A stretch of 64,000 bases of DNA, taken from positions 52,480 to 116,479 of the forward strand of contig NZ_JAALJH010000018.1 in the NCBI RefSeq assembly GCF_011064615.1. Reading direction: 5' to 3'. The position numbers and the translations under genes are program-made. The notes beneath the pieces are model-generated. The model was not told the origin of the DNA. It made no database searches and was given only the letters and a program-made list of their open reading frames with translations. This document shows, piece after piece, positions 16,896-24,166 of this stretch; position 1 is the stretch's first letter, and each line of letters opens with the position of its first letter. This DNA comes from Aquisphaera insulae. GTDB lineage: Bacteria > Planctomycetota > Planctomycetia > Isosphaerales > Isosphaeraceae.

Positions 16896-18872
16896 TCACG
16901 CCCCCGGCGTGACCTTGATCAGCGCCGCGCCGTGGCGGGGCAGCTTCACGGTGTAGCCCTCGGGGCTGACCTCGAGGTCCTTCTGCCGCCAGAGGTCGCG
17001 GACGGCCTTCGGGGACTTCGCCTCGATCTCGGACCAGCTCACGGTGGCCGTCGCTTCGTCCTCGCTCAGGTTGAACAGGCCGACGGCGATCGAGCCGTCC
17101 TCGAGGGGGCGGGCCCAGACCTCGGTCTCGTTTGACCGCTTGACCACGCGGTGTGCCGGGCGGCCGAGCGGATCCTGATTGACGTCGAGGACCTCGTCGT
17201 TGGTCAGCAGGTTGAGCGTGAAGTCGTCCAGCCGGGTCAGGTCGCAGCCGATCAGGAGCGGCGAGGACAGGAGCGACCAGAGGGTGATGTGGGTGTACTG
17301 CTCCGAGGGGGTCAGGTGGGTGGGGTGGAGTGCCGGGCCCCAGCCAACCCAGCCGACGACGAGCATGTCCGGGTCGTTCCAGCGGCCCGGGCCGGCGAAT
17401 TTCTCGTGGCCGTCCTGCTTGAAGCCGATGCCCGCCATGCTGCCCCAGGTGTCGGTGATGTCGCCGGTGGTCCGCCAGCAGTTGCCGTCGACCTCACCGC
17501 CCCACTCCCAGACGTTGTCCATGCCGTACTGGCAGAGGCTGAAGAGGATGTCCCTGGGCTGGGCGCGGAGCATCCGGCCCATCAGGTCGTATGGCTTCTT
17601 GTAGTAGTCGCGGCCCGACCCGTGTTCGACGTTGCCGTAGCTGCACCAGTCGTATTTGAGATAGTCGAAGCCCCATTCGGCGAACCGCTCGGCGTCTTCC
17701 TTCTCGTGCTTGTAGCTGGCCAGGCAGCCGCCGCAGGTCGTCGGGCCGGGCGAGGAGTACAGGCCCGCCTTCAGGCCCTTCGAATGGATGTAATCGGCCA
17801 GGCCCTTCATGTCCGGGAACCGCGGGTTGGAGTTGATCTTGCCGGCCGCGTCCCGCTCCGGGCCGTGGAGCGTCGGGTCGCTGTCGCCGCTCTTGGTCAT
17901 CCAGAAGTCGTCGATGTTGATATACGTCCAGCCGTGATCGCGGAGGCCGGCGTTGACGAAGGCATCGGTGGCGTCGCGGACGTTCTTCTCGTTGACGGCG
18001 CCGGCGAAGCAGTTCCAGGAATTCCAGCCGAGCGGCGGCGTGAGGGCCAACCGGTCGCCGACGACGATCCTGAGCTCACGCGTCGCCGAGCCCAGGGCGT
18101 TGGTCGCCGTGACCTTGACCTTGTGCTCGCCCTTCGCCGCGGTACATCCGGTGATGATTCCGGTGGCCGGGTCGAGCGAGAGGCCCTCGGGCAGGCCCTC
18201 GGCCGCGAAGGTGACCGGCTTCCGGCCGGTGGCCGCGACCGTGAAAAGGAAGGGGCTGCCGGGCCGCACGCCCACAACCTTCGCGCCGTTGATCCGCGGC
18301 GAGGGGGACGGTCGGGGCGTCAGGATGTACGGCTCCTCGTGGACGACCAGGAGCGCGGGCTTCGCCCCCTCGTAGGTGATCGTTGCGTCGGCCCAGTCGG
18401 CGTGATCGAAGTTCATGCCATCGCCGCCGTCCGTGACCTGGAGGACCAGCCGCTTCACGCCTGTCAGGTTGGCGTCGACCTCCCTGGCGGGATCATGCGT
18501 CTTCAAGACGCCGCTCGACCAGAGGGCCTTGCCGTCGCCGACGAGGCGAAATTCGACCGCGCCCTGGCCGGTCACCTCGTCGTCGACACCGACCCAGGCG
18601 TGGAACCTGGTCGCCGAGCCCTTGAGGTCGACGACCAGCCGGGATTCGGCGTGCGTGCCGAGGCCGTGATCGAAGGCTCGACCCTGGATCTTCAGCGGGT
18701 TTCCGTCGACGCTGCGATCCTTGCCGGGATTGCCCCATCCCTGGGTGACACCGGACAGGTCGAGCGCCGAGACTCGCAACTCGTCGGCCCCGACGGTGGC
18801 GACCGACATGATGAGGAAGGCGATCAGGCATGGAACGGACCGAGCCGCCGAATCAGGTCTGGGGAGCTTCAT
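16896..18872 (-). CDS. Secreted GH27 alpha-galactosidase with N-terminal NPCBM domain
   Basis: A 658-residue protein with signal peptide (SVPCLIAFLIMSVATVGA). Residues about 30-165 are an NPCBM carbohydrate-binding domain (FDHGLGTHAESRLVVDL, RFHAWVGVDDE). An Ig-like putative-alpha-galactosidase spacer with PSPRINGAKVVGVRPGSPFLF follows (about 185-275). The GH27 barrel begins at LTPPLGWNSWNCFAG (about 280). The nucleophile Asp is in YLKYDWCSYG (about 405) and the acid/base Asp in RWNDPDML (about 500). It removes terminal alpha-galactose, or beta-L-arabinopyranose in some members. ATG 18872 was chosen because it starts the signal peptide; open sequence upstream in the frame overlaps yidD and rnpA and is spurious. 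Confidence 0.93.
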   Translation of the reverse strand: MKLPRPDSAARSVPCLIAFLIMSVATVGADELRVSALDLSGVTQGWGNPGKDRSVDGNPLKIQGRAFDHGLGTHAESRLVVDLKGSATRFHAWVGVDDEVTGQGAVEFRLVGDGKALWSSGVLKTHDPAREVDANLTGVKRLVLQVTDGGDGMNFDHADWADATITYEGAKPALLVVHEEPYILTPRPSPSPRINGAKVVGVRPGSPFLFTVAATGRKPVTFAAEGLPEGLSLDPATGIITGCTAAKGEHKVKVTATNALGSATRELRIVVGDRLALTPPLGWNSWNCFAGAVNEKNVRDATDAFVNAGLRDHGWTYINIDDFWMTKSGDSDPTLHGPERDAAGKINSNPRFPDMKGLADYIHSKGLKAGLYSSPGPTTCGGCLASYKHEKEDAERFAEWGFDYLKYDWCSYGNVEHGSGRDYYKKPYDLMGRMLRAQPRDILFSLCQYGMDNVWEWGGEVDGNCWRTTGDITDTWGSMAGIGFKQDGHEKFAGPGRWNDPDMLVVGWVGWGPALHPTHLTPSEQYTHITLWSLLSSPLLIGCDLTRLDDFTLNLLTNDEVLDVNQDPLGRPAHRVVKRSNETEVWARPLEDGSIAVGLFNLSEDEATATVSWSEIEAKSPKAVRDLWRQKDLEVSPEGYTVKLPRHGAALIKVTPGA

Positions 18873-18970
18873 CGAGACGTCCTTCTTTCCTATGGGAGGC
18901 GTGCGGCCGGGGAAGCGGCCGCCTTGCCTCAGCCTAAGGCCTGGAGGTACGCCCCACAAGGACGCGTCGG

Positions 18971-19225
18971 TCAGGGCGGGTCGTAGCCGCCGGGGTGCCA
19001 GGGATGGCATTTCGAGAACCTCTTCAGGCCGCGGAAGAGGCCCTTGACGAACCCATACTTCCGGAGCGACTCGGCCATGTAGCGGCTGCAACTGGGCCGG
19101 AATCGGCAGACGTCGCCGAGCAGCGGGCTGAGCGTGAGCTGGTAGACGCGGATCAGGCCGAGCAGGAGGGCGACCGCGAGCTTGCCCGGCCAGGAAAGCG
19201 ATGACCGGAGCGCCCCGGAGGTCAT
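18971..19225 (-). CDS. yidD: Membrane protein insertion efficiency factor YidD
   Basis: An 84-residue YidD. After an amphipathic N-terminus (LAVALLLGLIRVYQLTLSPL) it has the invariant block CRFRPSCSRYMAESLRKYG and the ending KCHPWHPGGYDPP. It works at the inner membrane, helping YidC-dependent insertion. The start ATG overlaps the rnpA stop by 4 bp (ATGA, 19222-19225), the classical rnpA-yidD coupling. yidC does not follow; the next gene downstream is GH27. Confidence 0.95.
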   Translation of the reverse strand: MTSGALRSSLSWPGKLAVALLLGLIRVYQLTLSPLLGDVCRFRPSCSRYMAESLRKYGFVKGLFRGLKRFSKCHPWHPGGYDPP

Positions 19226-19677
19226 GGCGCGACCTCGCCGACGGGCTTGGGACGCGGGAGCCTGAGGCGTCGGGCCAGGTCGCGAACCAGCTTCGAAAGC
19301 GAGGCCCGAACGGCGTCGAAATCCGGCTCGCCGGGGCGGGGGATGACGACCAGGTCGATGCCCGGCGGGAATTCCTCCTTGCCCAGGCGGAAGGCCTCGC
19401 GGATGAGCCGCTTGTGACGGTTCCGCGCCGAGGCCTTGCGGACCTTCTTGCGCGAGACCGAGATCCCGAGCCGGGCGTGATCGCGGCCATTCTCGACGCC
19501 GTAGATGACGAAGAGCGCGTCGGAGACGCTCCGGCGGCGGTCGAACGCACGGCGGAAATCCGCCGGGGCCTTGATCCGTTCGTGGGGCCGGAACCTTGCG
19601 CGTGACAAACCGGCTTCGTCACCCGGATTGGCGGCTTCGATCCCGGGAAGGGGTTCATTCGCTGGCGACGGTTCCAT
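19222..19677 (-). CDS. rnpA: Ribonuclease P protein component
   Basis: A 151-residue RnpA. It begins with a 27-residue proline-rich extension, then the family core from RFRPHERIKAPADFRRAF, and the RNR signature KVRKASARNRHKRLIREAFR that contacts RNase P RNA and pre-tRNA. It is the protein subunit of the ribozyme that trims tRNA 5' leaders. It overlaps yidD by 4 bp and the upstream small membrane protein by 23 bp. rpmH, its usual upstream neighbour, is absent here. Confidence 0.94.
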   Translation of the reverse strand: MEPSPANEPLPGIEAANPGDEAGLSRARFRPHERIKAPADFRRAFDRRRSVSDALFVIYGVENGRDHARLGISVSRKKVRKASARNRHKRLIREAFRLGKEEFPPGIDLVVIPRPGEPDFDAVRASLSKLVRDLARRLRLPRPKPVGEVAP

Positions 19678-19948
19678 GGTCTTCTTCGTCCTTGGCCGTG
19701 AGGTCGGGGAGCGAGACCCTCCTGGGCGGGGCCAGCCGCTCTCGGATCATCCGCGCGCGTCGCCGGAGGTGCCAGATCAGGAACAGGCCCACGATCGCGA
19801 TCGTGGCGAGGGCTGTGGCCAGCAGGCTGAAGACGGCGCTTCGGACCCTCGGCCGCGCCTCGGGATGCTCGGCGAGGATCCGACCCAGCCGGCTCCGGCG
19901 TGGTTCGGGCTCAGGCCCCGGCCCGGCCGATCCCGGTTGCTCAACCAT
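19655..19948 (-). CDS. Small single-pass membrane protein between hspR and rnpA
   Basis: A 97-residue protein I do not recognise. It has a proline/arginine-rich N-terminus, one clear transmembrane helix (FSLLATALATIAIVGLFLIW, about 41-60), a basic stop-transfer (HLRRRARMIRERL) and an acidic tail. It overlaps hspR by 8 bp (ATGGTTGA, 19941-19948) and rnpA by 23 bp, so it is certainly part of this operon. Function unknown. Confidence 0.75.
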   Translation of the reverse strand: MVEQPGSAGPGPEPEPRRSRLGRILAEHPEARPRVRSAVFSLLATALATIAIVGLFLIWHLRRRARMIRERLAPPRRVSLPDLTAKDEEDHGTVASE

Positions 19949-20312
19949 GGCGATCGCGCCGGGGGCCCGGCATCGGGATCGCGGGAGGTTCCGCGGGCTC
20001 GGCGTCCTCGATGACTTCGCCCCGATCCAGGATCTCCGAGAGCTCCCCCGCGAGTCCGCCCAGCCGATCGTGGAGCCGGGACATCCGGTCGCAGAGGCGG
20101 AGGATGACCTCCACGCCGGCGAGGTTGATCCCGAGGTCTCGCTGGAAGCTGACGATCGTCCAGATCCTCCGGACCTCCGACGGCTCGTAGCCTTCCACCT
20201 GATCCTCGCGCGAGGCGCGGATGAGCCCGAGCCGCTCGTACTTGACGAGGGCGTGGGTCGAGACCGAGAGTTCTCTGGCGACGAGGTCGCGAGGGACGAA
20301 TGGTCGAGTCAT
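19941..20312 (-). CDS. hspR: MerR-family regulator, HspR-like
   Basis: A 123-residue MerR-fold regulator. The winged helix covers about 8-70 (ARELSVSTHALVKYERLGLI, EGYEPSEVRRIWTIVSFQRD), and a coiled coil follows (GVEVILRLCDRMSRLHDRLG). The position directly downstream of a dnaJ-type gene is that of HspR, which represses heat-shock genes by binding HAIR inverted repeats. I looked for a HAIR element (CTTGAGT-N7-ACTCAAG) upstream of the dnaJ-like gene and saw none, so autoregulation is unproven. ATG 20312 is the first start before the HTH. Confidence 0.82.
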   Translation of the reverse strand: MTRPFVPRDLVARELSVSTHALVKYERLGLIRASREDQVEGYEPSEVRRIWTIVSFQRDLGINLAGVEVILRLCDRMSRLHDRLGGLAGELSEILDRGEVIEDAEPAEPPAIPMPGPRRDRHG

Positions 20313-20397
20313 GACCGCGAGGACCCGGCTGGGCTCTCCCCCTTGGTTGCTTGCTTCGATGTGCGATCGGGCTCGCGATCGTGGGGACGGCCCCCGC

Positions 20398-21384
20398 TCA
20401 CCAGAGTCCGGCGCGTGGGTTCTGCTTGTTCCGATCGGCGAACTCCTCGATGAGCTTCTTGCTGGCGTCGTCGACGTTTTTCGGGACGACGACCTTGAGC
20501 TGGACGAAGAGGTCGCCGGCGGCCTTGCCACCGGAGGCCGGGATCCCCTGCCCCTTGAGCCGCAGCTTCTGGCCCGACGAGGAGCCCGCGGGGATGGGGA
20601 GCGACTTCATGCCGTCGAGGGATGGGACTTCGATCCTCGCCCCGAGGATCGCCTCGGCCACGCCGATCGGAACCTCGACCACGAGATCGCGGCCGTCACG
20701 CTTGAAGTAGGGGTGCGGCTCGACGGAGATCTCGATCGTCAGGTCCCCACGCGGGCCCCCCTTGGTCGCGGCCTCCCCCTGCCCCTTGAGCCGGAGTTTG
20801 GAGCCGTTGTCGACCCCCGGTGGGATCTTGACCACCAGGCTCTCGGCGGAGCCGTCGCTCCGGGAGACGTTGATCGAGGTCTCGCCGCCGCGGACCGCGG
20901 TCAGGAAGGGGATGGAGAGGTTCGCCTCGAGCGTTCGCCCCGCTCGTGGTCGGGACGCTCCCCGGCTCGACCGCATGCGGCCGAGCAGGTCCTCGAAGAT
21001 CCCCGCGCCCCCCTCCTCGCCGCCGCCTCCGGCCCCGGGGCCCTGCCCCTGGTTGAACTGGCGGAAGAAGTCGGAGAAATCCACGTTCTCATACCCGTGG
21101 CCGCCGAACTGGGAGGTCCAGTCCGAGGCATTCGTCCGCGGCCCGGCGGCGGCCATGCCCTCGAAGGCGGCATTGCCGTAGCGGTCGTAGAGGGCCTTCT
21201 TCTCCGGGTCGGAGAGGATGTCGTAGGCCTGCTGGACCTCCTTGAACTTCTTCTCGGCCGCCTTGTCACCGGGATTCACGTCCGGATGGTGCTTCCGCGC
21301 CATCGCCCGATAGGCCTTCTTGATCGCCTCCGGCGTCGCGTCGCGAGCCACGCCGAGGACCTCGTAATAATCGCTATCGGGCAT
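20398..21384 (-). CDS. dnaJ: DnaJ-family co-chaperone without zinc finger (CbpA/DnaJ2 type)
   Basis: A 328-residue J-protein. The J domain is at 3-68 with HPD at 33-35 (ARKHHPDVNPGD). A Gly/Phe-rich linker with acidic GGGGEEGGAG follows, then directly the two beta-barrel substrate-binding domains (ESLVVKIPPGVDNGSKLRLK, GDLTIEISVEPHPYFKRDGR). There are no CxxCxGxG repeats, so this is the CbpA type rather than classical DnaJ. It delivers substrates to DnaK and stimulates its ATPase. It is the first gene of the operon ending in yidD, 85 bp before the hspR-like gene. ATG 21384 begins exactly at the J domain. Confidence 0.92.
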   Translation of the reverse strand: MPDSDYYEVLGVARDATPEAIKKAYRAMARKHHPDVNPGDKAAEKKFKEVQQAYDILSDPEKKALYDRYGNAAFEGMAAAGPRTNASDWTSQFGGHGYENVDFSDFFRQFNQGQGPGAGGGGEEGGAGIFEDLLGRMRSSRGASRPRAGRTLEANLSIPFLTAVRGGETSINVSRSDGSAESLVVKIPPGVDNGSKLRLKGQGEAATKGGPRGDLTIEISVEPHPYFKRDGRDLVVEVPIGVAEAILGARIEVPSLDGMKSLPIPAGSSSGQKLRLKGQGIPASGGKAAGDLFVQLKVVVPKNVDDASKKLIEEFADRNKQNPRAGLW

Positions 21385-21449
21385 GAGAGTGACCAGACCC
21401 TGCGAGCAACCGGGACGGAGCCGGCCGGTTCGTTGAGACGCCGATGAAC

Positions 21450-21479
21450 ATTCTATCGGCCCGGCGCGGCGGCCTTCAA
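21450..21479 (-). promoter_or_regulatory. Putative sigma70-type promoter of the dnaJ-hspR-rnpA-yidD operon
   Basis: On the minus strand TTGAAG (21479-21474) is followed after 18 bp by TAGAAT (21455-21450), both close to consensus. This places a start site near 21443, about 60 bp before the dnaJ ATG. In DNA this GC-rich the match is noteworthy but not proof. Confidence 0.5.
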
Positions 21480-21620
21480 GGGACGCGGGGACGTCCCCTG
21501 TCGGGTTCCTCATCCTCCAAATAAGAAAGCCAGCGTGACGAATGCATACCAGGCCGTGAGGTGTCTTCGCGTCGTGGCGATGACCGCGCGTTCCCCGCAT
21601 CGGTCAAGCGGGAAGAACTC

Positions 21621-21842
21621 ATGAAAACCCCGAAATGCCCCAAGTGCAGCCAGCCGATGGAAGAGGGTTTCATCCTCGATCAGGCGCACAACTTCCAGTC
21701 GGCCGAGAAGTGGGTCGAGGGCCCACCGCAATGGTCTTTCTGGACTGGCTTAAAGCTCAACGGTCGAAAGAAACGCCAGGTGGCAACGTACTGCTGCCCG
21801 AAGTGCGGGTTTTTGGAGTCGTATGCGACAATGGAGGATTGA
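21621..21842 (+). CDS. Small zinc-ribbon protein
   Basis: A 73-residue protein with two CxxC knuckles: CPKCSQPMEEGFILD at the N-terminus and YCCPKCGFLESYA at the C-terminus. They flank a middle section rich in W and basic residues (AEKWVEGPPQWSFWTGLKLN). This is the layout of a one-site zinc ribbon, similar in style to the DUF6487 family of small cytosolic proteins, for which I know no function. ATG 21621 was chosen because GGAAGAA precedes it; an in-frame ATG at 21561 adds 20 residues without family character. Transcribed divergently from the dnaJ operon. Confidence 0.75.
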   Translation: MKTPKCPKCSQPMEEGFILDQAHNFQSAEKWVEGPPQWSFWTGLKLNGRKKRQVATYCCPKCGFLESYATMED

Positions 21843-22150
21843 CGGAGAGAGGAGCGACTCGGTCTCCTCATCTCGCACCGCTCAGCCGCAGCTTCGATTG
21901 CCCGATGCCGATGCGAATTCCGCCCGCGAGCACAAAGCTCCTGCCGAGGCGGGCGCCGACCGGCGACTGTGTGCATGCTCCTTGTCGATCGCAGGGCGGA
22001 CTGTGGTGGCAACGATAACCGTCACGGTCCGGTCGCCCTGTGGTTCGCTTCCACGAACCATCGTAGAGTGACCAGGTCCACGAGGGTGACATGGTCCGAC
22101 GGTGCTCACCCGGGGCCCCAAGGAATCTCGAGGTTTGCAGGAAATCTGCG
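21843..22150. other. Intergenic region before the GH32 gene
   Basis: 308 bp with no credible gene on either strand. It includes some moderate-GC sequence and several short inverted stretches, but nothing I can name as promoter, riboswitch or terminator. Confidence 0.45.
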
Positions 22151-24148
22151 ATGCCCGGCACGAATCGATCGCGGTGGCTTTGCCTCGTTTGCCTGCTGGC
22201 CTCGACGGCAGCCGGCCAGGAGATACGCCCCCATGCCGAGAAGTATCGCCCCCAGTACCACTTCACGCCGCGATCGGGATGGATCGGCGACCCGGACGGG
22301 CTGGTTCATCATCGAGGCAAGTATCACCTGTTCTGGTGGGGCCACGCGGTCTCGGATGACCTGGTCCACTGGCGTGAGCTGCCCTCCCCCATGAAGGGTG
22401 ACGACGGCTCGTTCGCCTACTTCTCGGGGAGCGTGGTCGTCGATGAGGCCGCGACGAGCGGGCTCGGCCGGAGGCCGGTTCCGCCGCTCATCGCGGTCTA
22501 CACCGCTCATCGGAGGGAGGATGGCCGGGAGGCTCAGTCCCTCTCCGTCAGCGATGACGGCGGCGAGACCTTCCGGTTCCATCCCGGCAATCCGGTCCTC
22601 GACATCGGGAGCAAGTCGTTCCGCGACCCGGACGTCTTCTGGCACGAGCCCACGAGGCGATGGGTCATGGTGGTCGCCCTGCCGGAGGATCGCAAGGTCC
22701 ACTTCTACGGCTCGCCCGACCTGAAGTCGTGGACGTTCCTGAGCGCCTTCGGGCCCGTCGGGGCGAGCGAGCAGATCTGGGAGGTTCCCGGCCTCGTGAG
22801 GTTGCCCGTCGAGGGGGACTCGACCGAGCCGCGATGGGTCCTGATCTGCGGCATCGGGCCGAACAAGGGCCAGTACTTCGTGGGGGACTTCGACGGGACG
22901 CGGTTCCACGTCGATCCGGCCCATGCGGCCGCCCTGGTCCGTGGCGCGGACCTGCCGGGCGAGGTCTTCGCGAGTTTTGAAGGCGATCAGTACGACGGCT
23001 GGAAGGCCGAGGGAGACGCCTTCGGACGCGGGCCAGACGCGGGCGAGCGGCCGATCGCCGGATATCTCGGCAAGCGGCTCGTCTCGACCCGTCGCGCCGG
23101 GCCGCGAGCGACCGGCCGCCTGACATCGCCGCCGTTCACCGTCACGAAACCCTGCATCAACTTCCTGATCGGCGGCGGCGATCATCCGGGCGAGACCGGC
23201 ATCGAGCTGGTCGTGGACGGCCGGGTCGTCCGCTCCTCCACGGGCCGCAACAGCGACATCCTCCGCTGGGACGGCTGGGACGTTCGGCCCTGGAAGGGGA
23301 AGCCCGCACGCCTGAGGATCATCGACCTCGGCCGGGGCGACTGGGCCAACGTCTCGATCGATCAGATCGTCTTCTCCGACGTCCTCCTCGACCACGGCCG
23401 CGAGCACGCGAGTTGGATCGACTGGGGGCCGGATTTCTACGCCGTCCGGGCCTGGCGATCCTACGGCGAGCGGTCGGACCGCACGGTCTGGCTGGGCTGG
23501 ATGGGGAACTGGGAATACGCCCGGACCGTCCCCACCTCGTGGGGCAAGGGCGTCGAGTCGATCCCTCGCGAGGTCCGGCTGGCGAGATCGAGGTCGGGAT
23601 CGGGCTATCGGCTCCTCCAGCGGCCGATCCCGGAGCTCGCCTCGCTCCGACAGGGTGGCTGGACGGCCGCCCCGCACGCCCTCCGCGATGGCCTCGAGCC
23701 CCTGGACTTCCGCCCGGGTCGTAACAGCTACGAGCTCGAGGCCGAATTCGCCTGGGAGGGCGCGGAGGCGGAGTTCGGCCTGAACCTCTGCGTCGGCGAG
23801 GGCCGGCGGACGAGCCTCGGCTACGACGCCGCGATCTCGAGCCTCTCCCTCGACCGCCGCGAGTCGGGCGATGTCGGCTTCGATCCGAAATTCCCGAAGC
23901 GGGTGACGGCGCCCCATCCCGCAATCGGCAGGACTCTCCGGCTTCGGATCTTCGTCGATCAGTGTTCGGTGGAAGTCTTCGCGGACGACGGCCGGACCGT
24001 GCTGACCTCGCTGGTCTTCCCAGCCGAAGGATCGCGGGGCGTCGACCTCTTCTCGCGGAAGGGGCGGGTGACGTTGCGCAGCCTCCGGGCCTGGGAGCTC
24101 GAATCGATCTGGTCGTCGGAGCTGAAACGGGGCCCGCAGGCCCGCTGA
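22151..24148 (+). CDS. Secreted GH32 family fructan hydrolase (levanase/inulinase type) with inserted domain
   Basis: A 665-residue enzyme with signal peptide (WLCLVCLLASTAAGQ). The five-bladed propeller carries all three catalytic acids of GH32: nucleophile in WIGDPDG (44-50, Asp47), transition-state stabiliser in FRDPDV (about 157-162) and acid/base Glu in IWEVPGL (about 209-215). Between blades, about 273-410, sits an extra beta-sandwich (YDGWKAEGDAFGRGP ... WANVSIDQIVFSD), a segment also seen in some other planctomycete and Bacteroidetes GH32 proteins. The C-terminal GH32 beta sandwich ends with IFVDQCSVEVFADDGRT. It hydrolyses beta-fructosides outside the cytoplasm. Stop codon 18 bp from the stop of the converging permease. 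Confidence 0.92.
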   Translation: MPGTNRSRWLCLVCLLASTAAGQEIRPHAEKYRPQYHFTPRSGWIGDPDGLVHHRGKYHLFWWGHAVSDDLVHWRELPSPMKGDDGSFAYFSGSVVVDEAATSGLGRRPVPPLIAVYTAHRREDGREAQSLSVSDDGGETFRFHPGNPVLDIGSKSFRDPDVFWHEPTRRWVMVVALPEDRKVHFYGSPDLKSWTFLSAFGPVGASEQIWEVPGLVRLPVEGDSTEPRWVLICGIGPNKGQYFVGDFDGTRFHVDPAHAAALVRGADLPGEVFASFEGDQYDGWKAEGDAFGRGPDAGERPIAGYLGKRLVSTRRAGPRATGRLTSPPFTVTKPCINFLIGGGDHPGETGIELVVDGRVVRSSTGRNSDILRWDGWDVRPWKGKPARLRIIDLGRGDWANVSIDQIVFSDVLLDHGREHASWIDWGPDFYAVRAWRSYGERSDRTVWLGWMGNWEYARTVPTSWGKGVESIPREVRLARSRSGSGYRLLQRPIPELASLRQGGWTAAPHALRDGLEPLDFRPGRNSYELEAEFAWEGAEAEFGLNLCVGEGRRTSLGYDAAISSLSLDRRESGDVGFDPKFPKRVTAPHPAIGRTLRLRIFVDQCSVEVFADDGRTVLTSLVFPAEGSRGVDLFSRKGRVTLRSLRAWELESIWSSELKRGPQAR

Positions 24149-24166
24149 CGATCCGCCGGGACCACG

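Noticed and set aside
21385..21620. HAIR or CIRCE operator in front of the dnaJ-like gene
   Set aside because: Neither CTTGAGT-N7-ACTCAAG nor TTAGCACTC-N9-GAGTGCTAA is present.
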